Positions 33,750-45,500 of a stretch of 64,000 nt of DNA are shown piece by piece; position 1 is the stretch's first letter; the number at the start of each line of letters is the position of its first letter. The notes below the pieces were generated by a model that was given only the letters and a program-made list of their open reading frames with translations, was not told the DNA's origin and made no database searches. Position numbers and translations under genes: made by a program. This DNA is from Buddleja alternifolia (taxonomy: Eukaryota; Streptophyta; Magnoliopsida; Lamiales; Scrophulariaceae): contig CM033396.1 of NCBI GenBank assembly GCA_019426215.1, positions 37,004,503-37,068,502 of the forward strand, read 5' to 3'.

Positions 33750-35482
33750 TAAACTCGACGACTTAATAAATTTCCTAGAACATAAGAAATTAAAAACGGA
33801 TTTGCCCGGATGCCCAAGACGACGGCAGCAAAGCTAGCGGCGGATGCGGAGGAAGGAGAACTGGAGGAGTGGAAAGGATAAAGATCACCATTGCTGTTAC
33901 TTCGGTGGATGAGAGTCCCAGATTTAAGGTCCTTCACAGAAAAACCGAAAGGATCAAATTCAATGGAACATTGGTTATCACGAGTAAATTGACGGACGGA
34001 AATAAGATTTTTAAAGATATGAGGAGAGACAAGAACATTATTTAAATCAAGAGATGAGAAGGGGGTGGATAGAGAAAAAGTACCAACATGAGAAACAGGA
34101 ATAACAACACCATTACCAACTATAATAGATTTTAATAATTCACAAGGTTGAAGAGAAGAAAGTATACCTTTAGAGGACGTAATATGGGCAGAGGCGCCCG
34201 AGTCCATGTACCAACCATCATCGGGCTGCTGCACAGTCATGGTGGAAAAAAGAGACTCCAAGTTTGTAGGCCGTTGTGGTGGAGTGGGCTGCTGATTGGT
34301 GTAGTAGGAAGCATGGGCAGCGGCTGGATTAAATTGCATTGGAGTGTTGGGCTGAGTAGAGAAAGGCCCACCTGGTGATCCATAAGAAGAGAGAGGGGCA
34401 GACTGCTGGAGCGTCTGGGCCGAGTGAAAGGGCGGCGGCCCAAGTACGCTGGGAGCGGGCTGTTGAGGCGAGGGAGGGGGCGCCCATCCGGGAGGCCCAA
34501 CATAATAAGTGTGATGCTGGGCTGGGCCACCATAAGGGCCTGAATTTGGGATGGCTGAACCAATTGGACTTGGACCTGCATGAAAAAGTGGGGAGGGGGG
34601 GTTATTGAGAAAGCGGCCAGGAACTCGGTTTAGGCCAGATTGTGAAGAATTAATCCATGAATTATTATGGGTTGAATTTTGATGAAATTGATGAAGACCG
34701 TTTCCTCTACTTCGGCCGTTACCGCGGCCAGAATTCTTTCCTCGGCCCCTGCCCTTGTTCTTGGTATTATCATGACGGGTGGGTGTTTGGGAGTAAAGAA
34801 TAAGTTGAGAATCGGGAGTGGAGGAATTAGGAGATAATTGAGATTCACGGGATTCATGTAAAAGTAACATATTACGAGCCTGAGAAAAGGATGGGAAAGG
34901 AGTTTTATTTGTTATAACATCGATTATGCTATTGTAAGAGTCCGGGAGATTATTTAAAATTTGGAGGACGAGTTCTTGGTCGGATATGGGCGAATCGACA
35001 TCTTTAAGATTGTCAACTAGTCGTTTCATGTCACGACAAAAATCGGAGATAGATGTGACACCCTTTTTGTAATTGCGAAAACGATCTTGTAATTGAAGGG
35101 AACGGGAGGGTTTATTATTGTGGAAAAAAGACTCAAGATTGTCCCAAATACGTTTGGCGGTAAAACCATTATCACTAACACTGTCTAACAGATTGGCATC
35201 GACATAATTATACATCCAGGTTTTAATTTTTGAATCGAGAGAAAACCAATCTTCATTATTTTCATCCTTGGGTAAAGAGGACCCATTGATATGACCTAGT
35301 ACACGATAGCTACGACAAATATCGGTGAAAATAGTTTTCCATAATTTGAAACGAGGATCTTCCTCACATAATTTGAAATTAAAAAGGTGGAAAACAGTAT
35401 TGACGGAGTATGCGGGGTGAGATATCGGATGAGAGTTATTTGTGGTGTCGGTGGTTTTGGGATTTTCAATGGGGTCTGCCAT
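33749..35482 (-). CDS. copia gag-protease ORF
   Basis: The likely start is the ATG at 35482 (MADPIENPK); an upstream in-frame ATG at 35662 begins next to the primer site and adds an unlikely leader. The gag domain carries a typical copia core (FRNYKKGVTSISDFCRDMK, LNNLPDSYNSIIDVI). An RGRGKNSGRGNGRSRG segment takes the place of a CCHC zinc knuckle. A Pro/Gln-rich linker and the aspartic protease motif WYMDSGASAHIT near 34205 follow. The frame ends at 33749 before the integrase core. Confidence 0.85.
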   Translation of the reverse strand: MADPIENPKTTDTTNNSHPISHPAYSVNTVFHLFNFKLCEEDPRFKLWKTIFTDICRSYRVLGHINGSSLPKDENNEDWFSLDSKIKTWMYNYVDANLLDSVSDNGFTAKRIWDNLESFFHNNKPSRSLQLQDRFRNYKKGVTSISDFCRDMKRLVDNLKDVDSPISDQELVLQILNNLPDSYNSIIDVITNKTPFPSFSQARNMLLLHESRESQLSPNSSTPDSQLILYSQTPTRHDNTKNKGRGRGKNSGRGNGRSRGNGLHQFHQNSTHNNSWINSSQSGLNRVPGRFLNNPPSPLFHAGPSPIGSAIPNSGPYGGPAQHHTYYVGPPGWAPPPSPQQPAPSVLGPPPFHSAQTLQQSAPLSSYGSPGGPFSTQPNTPMQFNPAAAHASYYTNQQPTPPQRPTNLESLFSTMTVQQPDDGWYMDSGASAHITSSKGILSSLQPCELLKSIIVGNGVVIPVSHVGTFSLSTPFSSLDLNNVLVSPHIFKNLISVRQFTRDNQCSIEFDPFGFSVKDLKSGTLIHRSNSNGDLYPFHSSSSPSSASAASFAAVVLGIRANPFLISYVLGNLLSRRV

Positions 35483-35670
35483 GATAATAACAATAAAACA
35501 AGAAACTAAAAGACATGAAGAAAGAAGACTTAGCCAAGCACTTACCAAGATAGAGAAAGACGGCAGTGGAGGAATATGGAGTGAAAGATGATGTGTCGCG
35601 GGGATCGACGGCTTGAAGGAGCGGAAGAGAGAAGTGGATCGAAGGTGTTGGAAAAGAAACACCGGTTTAG

Positions 35671-35680
35671 TCTGATACCA
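35671..35680 (-). promoter_or_regulatory. copia tRNA-Met primer binding site
   Basis: On the minus strand TGGTATCAGA directly follows the 5' LTR end (35681). Confidence 0.9.
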
Positions 35681-35839
35681 TGTTAGATTGGTAAAACCCC
35701 CGTAGGGAAACTTGTATTACTACTCAAGGTATTTATAATTACAAGAAAGAATACAATAAAACCCTAACTTAGCCAACAAGGAAAATATACAAAGAATCCT
35801 AATACAAAACTATAACTAAGGTAATATACGTATTTAACA
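35681..35839 (-). repeat. 5' LTR of copia element
   Basis: A 159-bp LTR beginning TGTTAGATTGG on the plus strand view, ending ATTTAACA at 35839. One mismatch to the partner LTR. Confidence 0.95.
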
Positions 35840-36076
35840 TATATATATATATGTATATACACATATTTATATTGTGAATATTTTGTGTGATTTGTACCAA
35901 CACAATGGAATAATATCACCATATAGTATAATGAATATGAATTCTCTCACTGCATAAGATAATAAAATTAATCCTAGCTAAAAAACTCAAGAAACTAGAA
36001 AAACTGCACTGATGGAGAGTCGCGATATTGTTGTAATTGTCCTAAAGTCATAGTTGTCTCCCCATAGGTAAGTTCT

Positions 36077-36960
36077 TGTTAAAGTATAATTCCTCTTGAG
36101 AATATTATTAATGCTAGCAAAGTATTTATAGAGATTACAAGAGAATGAATAAATAAGGAAACAATAATAAAAGACCTAATACTAACATAATTCTAACACT
36201 TCCCCGCAGTCACAACAGTAGGTGCACGGATGGTGAGATTGGAACGAAACTCAAGAAACAAAGTCAAAGGCAGTCCTTTGGTAAAAATATCAGCAAACTG
36301 GCGAGAAGAGGGAACATGCAACACACGCACATCACCGATAGTAACTTTTTCACGTACAAAATGTAAATCTAATTCTACATGTTTAGTACATTGGTGTTGT
36401 ACTGGGTTGGAACTGAGATAAACTAAGCTAATATTATCACAATAGACAAGAGTGGCTTTAGAAAGACGACAATGGAGCTTAAGAAGGAGATATCAGCCAC
36501 CGCACTGGAACGAGGGACAACGTGTTGACGTTTGGAAGACCAAGAAATAAGAATATCACCTAAGAAGAACAGTAACCACAAGTAGAGCGACGAGTATCAG
36601 GACAACCTGCCCAATCAGCATCAGAGTAGGCGATGAGTTGATTAGACAGAGAAGGGCGAAGCAAAAGACCATGGGAAATGGTGCCCCAAACATAATGAAG
36701 AACACGTTTTAGAGTAGTCATATGAATGGAGAAGGAGATATTGGGGCGAGTAAAAGTGAGATGCTAAAGAGCACCAGCAAGACTACGATAGAGAGTAGGA
36801 TCAGAAAAATGCTCAGAGGAAGAACAGGAAAGTTTGGATTGAGAATTACAGGAGTGAAGATAGTGTTGCAATCGGTCATATTTGCTCGAGCAAGAATTTC
36901 CTAGCAAATTTTTCTTGAGAAAGGAAGAGGTCGGACGAGGAACGAGAAACGAGAAACAGA
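36077..36960 (-). mobile_element. truncated older copia fragment (LTR plus RNase H/RT end)
   Basis: LTR 36077-36198 (TGTTAAAGTATAATTC ... AATTCTAACA) is followed by the polypurine complement CTTCCCCGC. Degraded minus-strand RNase H and RT sequence comes next, parallel to 31185-31870 of the young element, including SDPTLYRSLAGAL at about 36770-36810. Several indels and stops. The rest of the element and the second LTR are absent. Confidence 0.8.
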
Positions 36961-38109
36961 AATACCTAAATTGTTTGAATTTTCTAGCCATTTCGCCTAG
37001 GTGGACAGCCAACCTTGCAATTTTGGCAAGTGTTTAAATGCCTAAATAACAAATGTAAAAAAAATGCCAAGTAGAAAAAAAACATAAAAATATAAACTAA
37101 AGAATAAAAATTAGAAATCAATTAATTGTTTATATTAATATATCACACAAACTAAGCCTCTCATATCCCTATTGACGTGAGTGATTTTGGCGGATATTGG
37201 GGTGGGGGTGGGAGGAAGGGTTTGTGTGGAAGATGGACATGAACAGTTTTTTTTCTTTTATTTTTCACAAAATCTTATTATTAGAAAAATTATTTTCTAT
37301 TGATTTTAAATTTACCTTCTTTTCATGTATCAAAATCATTGTAAGTAATGTAAAGTTAAAATTATTTATTTATTAGGATATAAAAAATTTAAAATATCAA
37401 GATAAAACACTGATATTAATAATATAATTAGTTATAATAGCTTTGAAGATAAGAAATCTGTGATTTTCTATAATTTACATCACTTTTTTCTACACTTTTA
37501 TCTTTAAATACAACAATTTTAACATTTGTTTAAATATATTGTAAATGAATTGAATAAAAATTAGTATATTTTACTGATAAAAGATAATTTAATTCAAATT
37601 TAAGTTAAAATATATGTTGTGACATTTTTATAAGATTTTTCTTTTTACATTTTTAATGTTTTTTCTGAATTTTTAGATACTGTTAACATTTTTTTATTTT
37701 TTTCAATTTCTAATGTTTTTTTAAATTCTAAGATATTTTTTAATATTTTTGATAAAATTTGTGATGCTTTTCTAATGTGGCATTTTATAATTTCATAAAT
37801 TTAAAAAAAAAAACACGTAGACTTATTTTTCTCCATCATAGTGTCTATGTGGCACAATTATCATATGTGACATATTCCTTAATGCCACATAAGCAGCAAT
37901 TGCTAGAAAATCCAAAAAATCCCCAAATTGGGGGGCCACATGCACCTTTTCCGGCCAAATTGAAATTTTCCGATGAAAAAAGGACTAAGTTCGCAAGTTA
38001 TACGTAATTACTGTCCCTAAATTGCCAGTGTCTGAATAAAGGGGACCAAAAATACCACCGTCCTATAGATACAAGACTAAATTTGCAATTTTCTCTATAA
38101 ATTATATGC
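36961..38109. other. AT-rich intergenic DNA with possible MULE arm
   Basis: No gene was seen. 37840-38100 has the style of a MULE arm (GCCACATAAGCAGC, then ACTAAATTTGCAATTTTCTC at the right end) but no partner arm was found. Confidence 0.4.
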
Positions 38110-38626
38110 TTATCACATTTTCAAACTTTAAAATTCTAGTTTGGCACTTGTACTTATCCCCAAAACCTTCAGTTCCAACTTTCTCCTTGAACGTACACGA
38201 ATGAAGTTACTTTGATAGTTTTCCTAGTAGCATTTTGCATAAACATACCTTATATGGTCGTACATGGATGCGAGAAAGTTTTACAAAAAAATTGTTTCAA
38301 GATAAAAGTTTTGCATAATACGTTTTTCTGTGGATTTAGGAGATATATTCATTGAAATTTCTCGCATCAACTTAACTCTTTTTCTTTAAAAAAATAATAA
38401 TCTCAATTTGCACTCGTAACTAAAAGATGGGTGGCTTTACCGTATTTGGAGAGGGTTGGCATAATAACCATCATGCCTTTGAATATTCAGCAAGACATGG
38501 ATTAGAATGGTGGCAATTTGACATGATTTGGATTGTGATTAGGCTTCTTCAGGCTTTTGGATTGGCTAGTGATGTCAAGTTGCCAACTGCAGCTCGAAAG
38601 CAAAAAATGGCCTTAATCAATTGAGA
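38110..38626 (+). pseudogene. desaturase fragment C: part of intron 4 and exon 5
   Basis: 38118-38400 matches intron 4 of gene B (52757-53085). It then jumps to exon 5 (38428-38624), which encodes [18 protein letters not shown] with the third histidine box and the same C terminus as gene B (QKMALIN). The acceptor AG before exon 5 is altered (AAAGATGGG instead of ATCAGGTGG) and one base is lost in the TTTACCGTATTTGG segment, so it cannot be spliced in frame. Confidence 0.85.
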
Positions 38627-40480
38627 TATACTTCATTCACTTGTAAGATCGAGCACTATAATTAAAGACTAGACGGATGTTGTATTAAATAAAGTAGACT
38701 CTGATCATTCAAATAAAACATTTAGCTTTTAAACACTTCTGTATAAAAAATATCATTGAAAAAATCCTAACAATTGCACCTGACAACATCTTAGGCAATA
38801 AGTTTTTGATCACGGGACTTATAAGATATTAGTAGTGATCAGGGAAGGGCTAGCTGGTGATGGCACCCCCTCAACTTTGAGAAAATTATTCTTTTACCAT
38901 ATAAATTTTTTTATATTTGAAAACTTCGTCACCCAAAAAATCTAAAAAAATTATGATTTGCTCTTCATTTTTTTTTTCATTCACCCCTGGGCCAAAATTT
39001 CAAGCTTCGTTCCTGGTTAAGATGGTTGATCATTCCAAATTACATGCCACTAGGCCACTATTTAACTACGATATCATTGCGGTTTTGTAAATATATATAG
39101 TTACATATGTAGTGTTATATACATTTATGGGGTTAATTAAATACATACGACTACTCTGTGATTTGGCTAATTATTAACCTGTCCCTCAATGAAAAAAATA
39201 AAATAAAACACAAAGCCCTCTATGAAATTCTAAACTATACACACTGCCTTCTTAAAACATTTGGGTTGCAAACTTTTATGTGAGGAAGATCATACTTTTA
39301 TATTTAAAAATATTTGCACAGTATTTTTCTATTTTACTACTTATTTTATATTTAATTTTTTATTTTCTCTTCCTTCTTTTCCTAAAACCTTCACCCTAAT
39401 ACACCATTTTCCAACCAAAATCAACCCTCAAACACATCAGCATCCTCACCTACACAATCAAATCCTCCAAACGAACACATCAATTCAGTAGAGGTGGAGG
39501 CTGCGAGCATGGTCTTAAATTTCCTCCGAAATATCGAAATTTCGGATTTTCGAGGTCTCGAAGCAAAATCTCACATTCTATCCAATTTTGCAAAATATCT
39601 ACCGAAATTTTTCGAAATTCCGAAATTTCTCGAAACTTTTGCCGAAACCCGAAAATAAAATTACTTTGTTAAATATCTACCGAAATTGTCCAAAATTTTC
39701 GAAATTTTCTAAATTTCCCAAAATTTAAAATAATATTTAATAATTTATTTCTAAATAAGATTCAAAATGAGTCCATACCTACATTCAATGTCATGGGCTG
39801 AATACTGTCAATATTTAACTAATAACTTGTACATGCAGTATGAAAGTGGAGGAAGAATAGAGACCAATGATAGCGATTTGGATCCTCCGAGAAACTCAAT
39901 GTGGTTTTAAATGACTATTTGTATTAAAATTATACTGGTACTTTATTTGAATGAAGTTTTTAGGAGATTATGTTATTACTTTATTCTCAAATCATATTTA
40001 TTTTATATTTTTTACCACAGATTTTAGTCATACTACTTAACAAAATTCACTATACATATATTATATATACAATATTATTTATGCAAAAGATGCATAATTA
40101 TGATAATTAAAGTTATCTACATTTTTATTGAAAATTTTCAAGTATTTCTATAAATTTCTATGATTTCTCCAAAATCGAAATCGAAATTTTAGATATCCAC
40201 GAAATTTTCCTAAATTTACTACTCCGAAATCTACACTGAAACCGAAATTTAATACCTTGGCTGTGAGTGAATGCCGTGATGTAGAGAGAGATCGCGGAAT
40301 GGGCTTGACGTGGTGGCAATGGCGTGGAGTTGGGCTTCGATTTGTGTGGGCTGCCCAGAAGAATGGTGAGTTGGCGACATAGGATATATGGGGGGTAGGA
40401 CTATCAATTGAGTCGGGTCTGCCAAAAGTCTGCGGCTTGGCCCTATAAGTTTATGAGACGAGCTTGAGATTAACACGGTT
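38627..40480. other. 3' flank of fragment C, duplicated after gene B
   Basis: This is the counterpart of 54017-55090 downstream of gene B, interrupted by the hAT-type element 39508-40259. It shares runs such as ACACATCAATTCAGTAGAGG. Small minus-strand frames in both copies start MLISSSSHK(L/I)IGPS. They diverge and shift quickly, so I do not call them a gene. Confidence 0.7.
39508..40259. mobile_element. hAT-type element rich in CGAAATTTC palindromes
   Basis: The ends CATGGTCTTAAATTTC and complement of CAAGGTATTAAATTTCG are inverted. Flanks GCTGCGAG (39500-39507) and GCTGTGAG (40260-40267) form an 8-bp duplication with one mismatch. The gene B 3' flank reads GGCTGCGAGTGAACGCC uninterrupted at 54881. 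CGAAATTTCG-like words recur densely at both ends. Confidence 0.85.
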
Positions 40481-40745
40481 AAACTCGAAACAAGTCCGAC
40501 TCGATTAAAAATTTAGATATATATTATACATTACAAGCACTCTCAATTTTTAACTTTTCTAATGAAATATCTGAAAATGTTGGAATTTGAAGTTATACAG
40601 CTTCTAAGGATCTAAACTCGAAACTAGTCCGACTCGATTAAAAATTTAGATACATATTACACATTACAAGCATTCTCAATTTTTAACTTTTCTAATGAAA
40701 TATCTGAAAATTTTGGAATTTGAAGCTATACAGCTTCTAAGAATC
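40481..40745. repeat. 133-bp tandem duplication
   Basis: AAACTCGAAAC...TCTAAG units start at 40481 and 40614 with few differences. The second copy ends at the CTTCTAAGAATCATT junction with fragment D. Confidence 0.85.
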
Positions 40746-41900
40746 ATTTACCCACAACTGACTGTAATTAGTAAACTAGAATGAGATTAAAATTCACGCA
40801 ATCAAAAGTATATCAAGACTAGCACACCTGGTAATTTTCAGAAGCGGAGTTCTATAATAATCACAAATATTCATAAAATGAGATTTGATGAGGTCCATTA
40901 TACACAAATAGTTGTGATTAAATTGACATTGAAGTATCGTGGCTTCTAAAAATCACTCGAGGACATTAGTTGTATTAGTACAGGTGGGCAATCACTACGA
41001 TGGATTTTGACTCTTTAAGAGTTTAAAAAATGTGCCAACTTGTGTACCAGCTAGCATGGAATACCTCATTTAATTTTTGTACCACTACTAGAAAATTGAT
41101 ATTAATTAACCTAATTAGTGTGTTCTAATAGGCCAAATCCAAATGACGGGCCCCGTGGGATTTATGGAGTACACCATTTCATCAAATTTACATGTTTCTT
41201 TAGGAACGTTATTTTGACCTAATGTTTAAATAGTAAAAGAACACGTTCAATTTAGTTTTTCAATCACGAGAGTTAAAGTCATGAGATTAAAATTATTTTT
41301 TATATATACTATAAGACTAAATGTGGAGACTAAATTATACAACGTAGGGTGTGAGACATGTATAGGTATAGCGCATCACTTGGCTATTAACTTCAATTTG
41401 TCATGTTTGGGGAAAATAGGTATGGAACACCGATGATCTATCTCGAAAGAATTGGTATGTATCTCATAAAAATGTAATTTTCCCTTAAACAGATACTGTT
41501 TTCAGTATTTTATGTAAATTAAATGAAACTTAAAATTTGACCCCTCTTGAAATTTCTAGATCGCTCTCATATTTGCACCTAATATGTTTGTAAATTTTGA
41601 ATTTTCCTGATACGTGAATAAATAATTTAAGCACTTTTGTACCAAATATGATACTAAACCAATTTTATCAGAAGTGAACTTGTGACCATTTATGGTACCA
41701 AAAATAATCATTAGCCTAAATCAATTTCCTTTTATCATATTTGGTAGCATATTTTTTTCTTATGAATATCTATTGTCACTTATTAACTTATCATGCACTT
41801 GGCCTCTAGTCTAAGCTAAGATCGCCTCAAGTAATCGAGCCCGCGCCCTAATTTATGATTATGAGTGTTGTGTTTGCACGACTCTATTAAAGAAGAAAAA
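40740..41900 (+). pseudogene. desaturase fragment D: intron 3, dead exon 4, intron 4
   Basis: Upstream sequence resembles gene B intron 3 (50900-52400). Exon 4 is 41348-41454, exactly 107 bp as in genes A and B, with both splice sites retained. It has three in-frame stops (two TAG near its start, one after CHVWGK). Exons 1-3 and 5 are absent. It abuts fragment C's 3' flank. Confidence 0.8.
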
Positions 41901-42532
41901 AATGTACTTATGATGCATACTTTCTCCCTGATAAGGATGACCACGGGGCGGGTATGAACAAGGTATTATAGGAATAAATAATCTATCTTATCCTTATCAT
42001 ATAATTTTAACTTTAAATAGTATGGATTAAAGTTTCGTACATAGTATTAACTAAGAAACCCACAAAAAGTGTTTGAATAGATAAAACCCCATGCGTGCAA
42101 TTTAATAATAAAATAAGAACAATAATAAAAAACTCTCATTTCCAATATAATGACACTCTTGTATACAAAAAAGATTCCTGATGTATGTTATATATTATAT
42201 ATAACTTCTCCAATTTCATTTCTAGAAGTCAAAAAGTTACAAAAGTATCATCATATTATATATGAATCACTTGTAGCTGCTGCTGTAGATGTAGACTTTT
42301 TTGCAGGCAAATATCTCAAGAAAATATCTCTAAATAACAGAAAATGGCAAAATATATCAACTTAATATATATCAGTCTATCAGACTATCCCTAGCCCCTC
42401 ACTATACATGTGTAATCCCCAGTTAAACCCTACAAAATTTAATTTCCCCACTCTATCAACTCATTTGGTGTCCTAATTTTCCCTTTCTTGCGGGCCATTT
42501 AAGGCTTAACATCAAAATCTACGCCACAATTC

Positions 42533-42544
42533 TATATATATAAA
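42533..42544 (+). promoter_or_regulatory. TATA box of desaturase gene B
   Basis: TATATATATAAA lies about 40-50 bases upstream of the ATG at 42583. The segment 42322-42583 is largely shared with gene A's promoter (22290-22565), apart from about 50 bp of extra sequence in B near 42400-42450. Confidence 0.65.
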
Positions 42545-42582
42545 CCTAAAAACCCTTACAACATAAAAAGCAGGCAAAGAAA

Positions 42583-45500
42583 ATGGCTATCTTAGCTACA
42601 CAGCCATCAACGGCAAAACCCAAAGAAAAAGATTCTGATGTGGTGGTGAAGAGGAGGAGGAGGAGGAATGTGTTTTGGGGTAGAAAGTGGAGTTCTTTGG
42701 ATGTTGCGACATTAGGGGTGGTCGGAGCTGTGCATTTTATGTGTATTTTTGCTCCTTTTACGTTCAATTGGGGTGCTTTTTGTGTTGCTTTTGGATTGTA
42801 TGTCATCACTGGGCTAGGGATTACTCTTTCTTACCATAGAAATCTCTCTCACAGGAGTTTTAAGGTTCCCAAATGGCTCGAGTATTTTTTAGCATATTGT
42901 GGTCTTCATGCCCTTCAGGTTAGTTGTGTTTAACTATATGGTGATGAATTTCCATTTAATCTTGTCTTGGTTTTGTTTAAAATATTTGCAAAATTACTTT
43001 TTTCATACATTTTCTTGGCGTCTTTGAGTACAAATTTAGCAGGAAAATCAAAACTTGACCGGAAATTGTCACATACTATGCACGTGACATCAAAATTTGG
43101 GGATTTTTCTGATTTGGAGGATAAATTGGTGATGTTGCATCCAATTAGAGAATAAATTGGTGACATGGCGACCAATTAGACAAAGTTTAAATTTTTTGCT
43201 TCAATTGAGTTTTGAACCCATAACCTTTGAGCAAAAATTAGCACTCTTACAACTACACCACATCACACCATGTGTTTTCATTTGCTTTCATTTAGTTATT
43301 TATAAGGGTATCTCAATATGGAAACCTATCATTATCAATATTTTTCTCCAAAGTAAAAGCATGTCCTTAAAAACATGGTAATAAAATGTATTAAATTAGA
43401 AATACATGTAAACATTTTAAATCAAATAAATTTAAGTATTTAATGAGTTTCTAAAAAATTAATTTTATATACATTAATTTAAGGCCAAGTTATAGGATTT
43501 AATTTAATAGTTTGTCGGTCACATAGAGATTGAATCCTGACTTTTGTTTTTTTAAATTTAATGTTGATTTATAGGATTTATATATGAAACCCACTTTTAT
43601 GAACAATAATTCATAAAATTGTCCATTATTTAATGATAGGGATACTTACACTCACAGCCCTTTATTTATTGTGTAATTGTAAAAATAAATCACAAAATTT
43701 CTTCTGATATATAATTTGTCAATATTATTTTTCCAGAAAAATATTTTTTTGGGGAAAACTTTATATCTAACATAATTTTTTTTATTTAAATGTATGCATG
43801 TTCTTATATATAATTTATTCATAAATACAACAAACATATGTAACTATTAAAATCTTTTTCTATACATCGATACTTATTAAAAGTATTTAATATATATTAA
43901 AGATTTATAAGAGTAAATATATATATAAGGAAAAATTTCAATTTTAGTTTTGGTCCCCCACATGTCGCACTCATCTAATTACCCCTCACTTATCACAATT
44001 TCATCAGTTTTAGTCCCTCCGTTAACTCCTCCGTCCAATAGTTAACGGATGACCAATTTTCCCTCCAAAACACATGATTTTGGCGGCAAGAAAGTCGAAT
44101 TTCGACATTTTTTTCTTTAAAATCATATTTTAATTCAAAAAATCTCATTTTCTTCAACAACTAAACACAATACATGAGCAACTCATTATCTTCAACCAAA
44201 TTCTCGTTCTTCTTTCAATAATTCATGGCCAACACCAACATTTCCCGTTTGCCCATTAAAGAACCATAAAGCTTTGCGGATTTCAACACGTTACCGTTCT
44301 TATCGATCTCTCCCGCTATTATAGCAATTGACCCAAGCAAAAAGACAACGAGGACGGTTCATTCCTTCACATTTGGCCCAATCACGACATGTCATGCTAT
44401 ACTTCCAAATGGCAAATTCAAACAACTCACGTCCAAAAATTAGCAACTCACTCCCCACCGCGAGTGACTCTTTATCCGCATAATTGAAACAATCATCACA
44501 AGGAATTTTGAGCAATATCATCCACTTCTTCCTAAAGGGGTCGAATGCCTCTCATCCCCTTGGATCACAAACCATATACACCCAATGCTCCACAATCCTC
44601 AACTGCATTCTCAATTCATACAAATACCCATTTTTTACAATAGTATTATATCTCACGTTTAAGCATGATAAAGAAGCATAATCCGATCTAACAACGCCCG
44701 AGCAAGGCACGTTACCGCAACATTGTCATGGAAACCAGGGAGAAAAGAATCACTTGATCCGAAAACCGAATCGAAATCACTTTATCTAAAAACATTGATG
44801 TTGAAGATGATGAGTTGCTCATGTTTTGAGTTTAGTTGTTGAAGAAGATGAGATTTTTTGGATTAAAATCAGATTTTAAAAAAAAAATGCTGAAATTTGA
44901 CTTTCTTGCCGCCAAAATCGTGTGTTTTGGGGGGAAAATTGGTCCTCCGTTAACTATTGGACAGAGGAGTTAACGGAAGGACCAAAACTGATAAAATTGA
45001 GATAAGTTAGGAGTCAATTAGATGAGTGCGATACGTGGGGGACCAAAACTTAAATTGGGGTATAAGTGAGGGACAAAATTGAATCTTTCCCTATATAAAA
45101 TATATATAAATATTCACATAGATCATAATTAATATAATTTCATATTTTATAATAAATCTTAGATAAAATATTATATATTCGACATATATAATTACTGATA
45201 TTAATATATATACAAGTACTGACAAATTGAAAATGCTATAAAATATTAGTTATAGATATTAAATACTTAAATATTGATAATCATATATTACTATGTCACA
45301 AATGATAATGCTTATAAGTAACTAAACAAAAGCTAAACGAACAACTCATGTGTTGTGGTGGAGCGGTGGGAGTTCAAGTTTTTATCTCCAAGGTCATGAG
45401 TTCAAATCCCATAGTTAGCAAAAAAATTCATTTTTTTTTCATTTGGCCGCTATGTCACCAATTCATTGTTCACTTCGCACTACATAATCAATTTTCTCTC

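Larger units (their letters stand above)
31016..35839 (-). mobile_element. young Ty1/copia retrotransposon with 159-bp LTRs
   Basis: Identical-ended LTRs at 31016-31174 and 35681-35839, 5-bp target duplication TATAT (31011-31015, 35840-35844), primer site TGGTATCAGA on the minus strand at 35680-35671, and polypurine tract at 31184-31175. Order gag, protease, integrase, reverse transcriptase, RNase H is Ty1/copia. Short LTRs and the RT sequence suggest the Ale/Retrofit lineage, which is an inference. Despite near-identical LTRs, the pol frame is broken in integrase and RNase H. Confidence 0.95.

Noticed and set aside
44300..44521. Functional F-box/kelch gene
   Set aside because: Only fragments in several frames, no F-box and few kelch units, enclosed between transposon arms.
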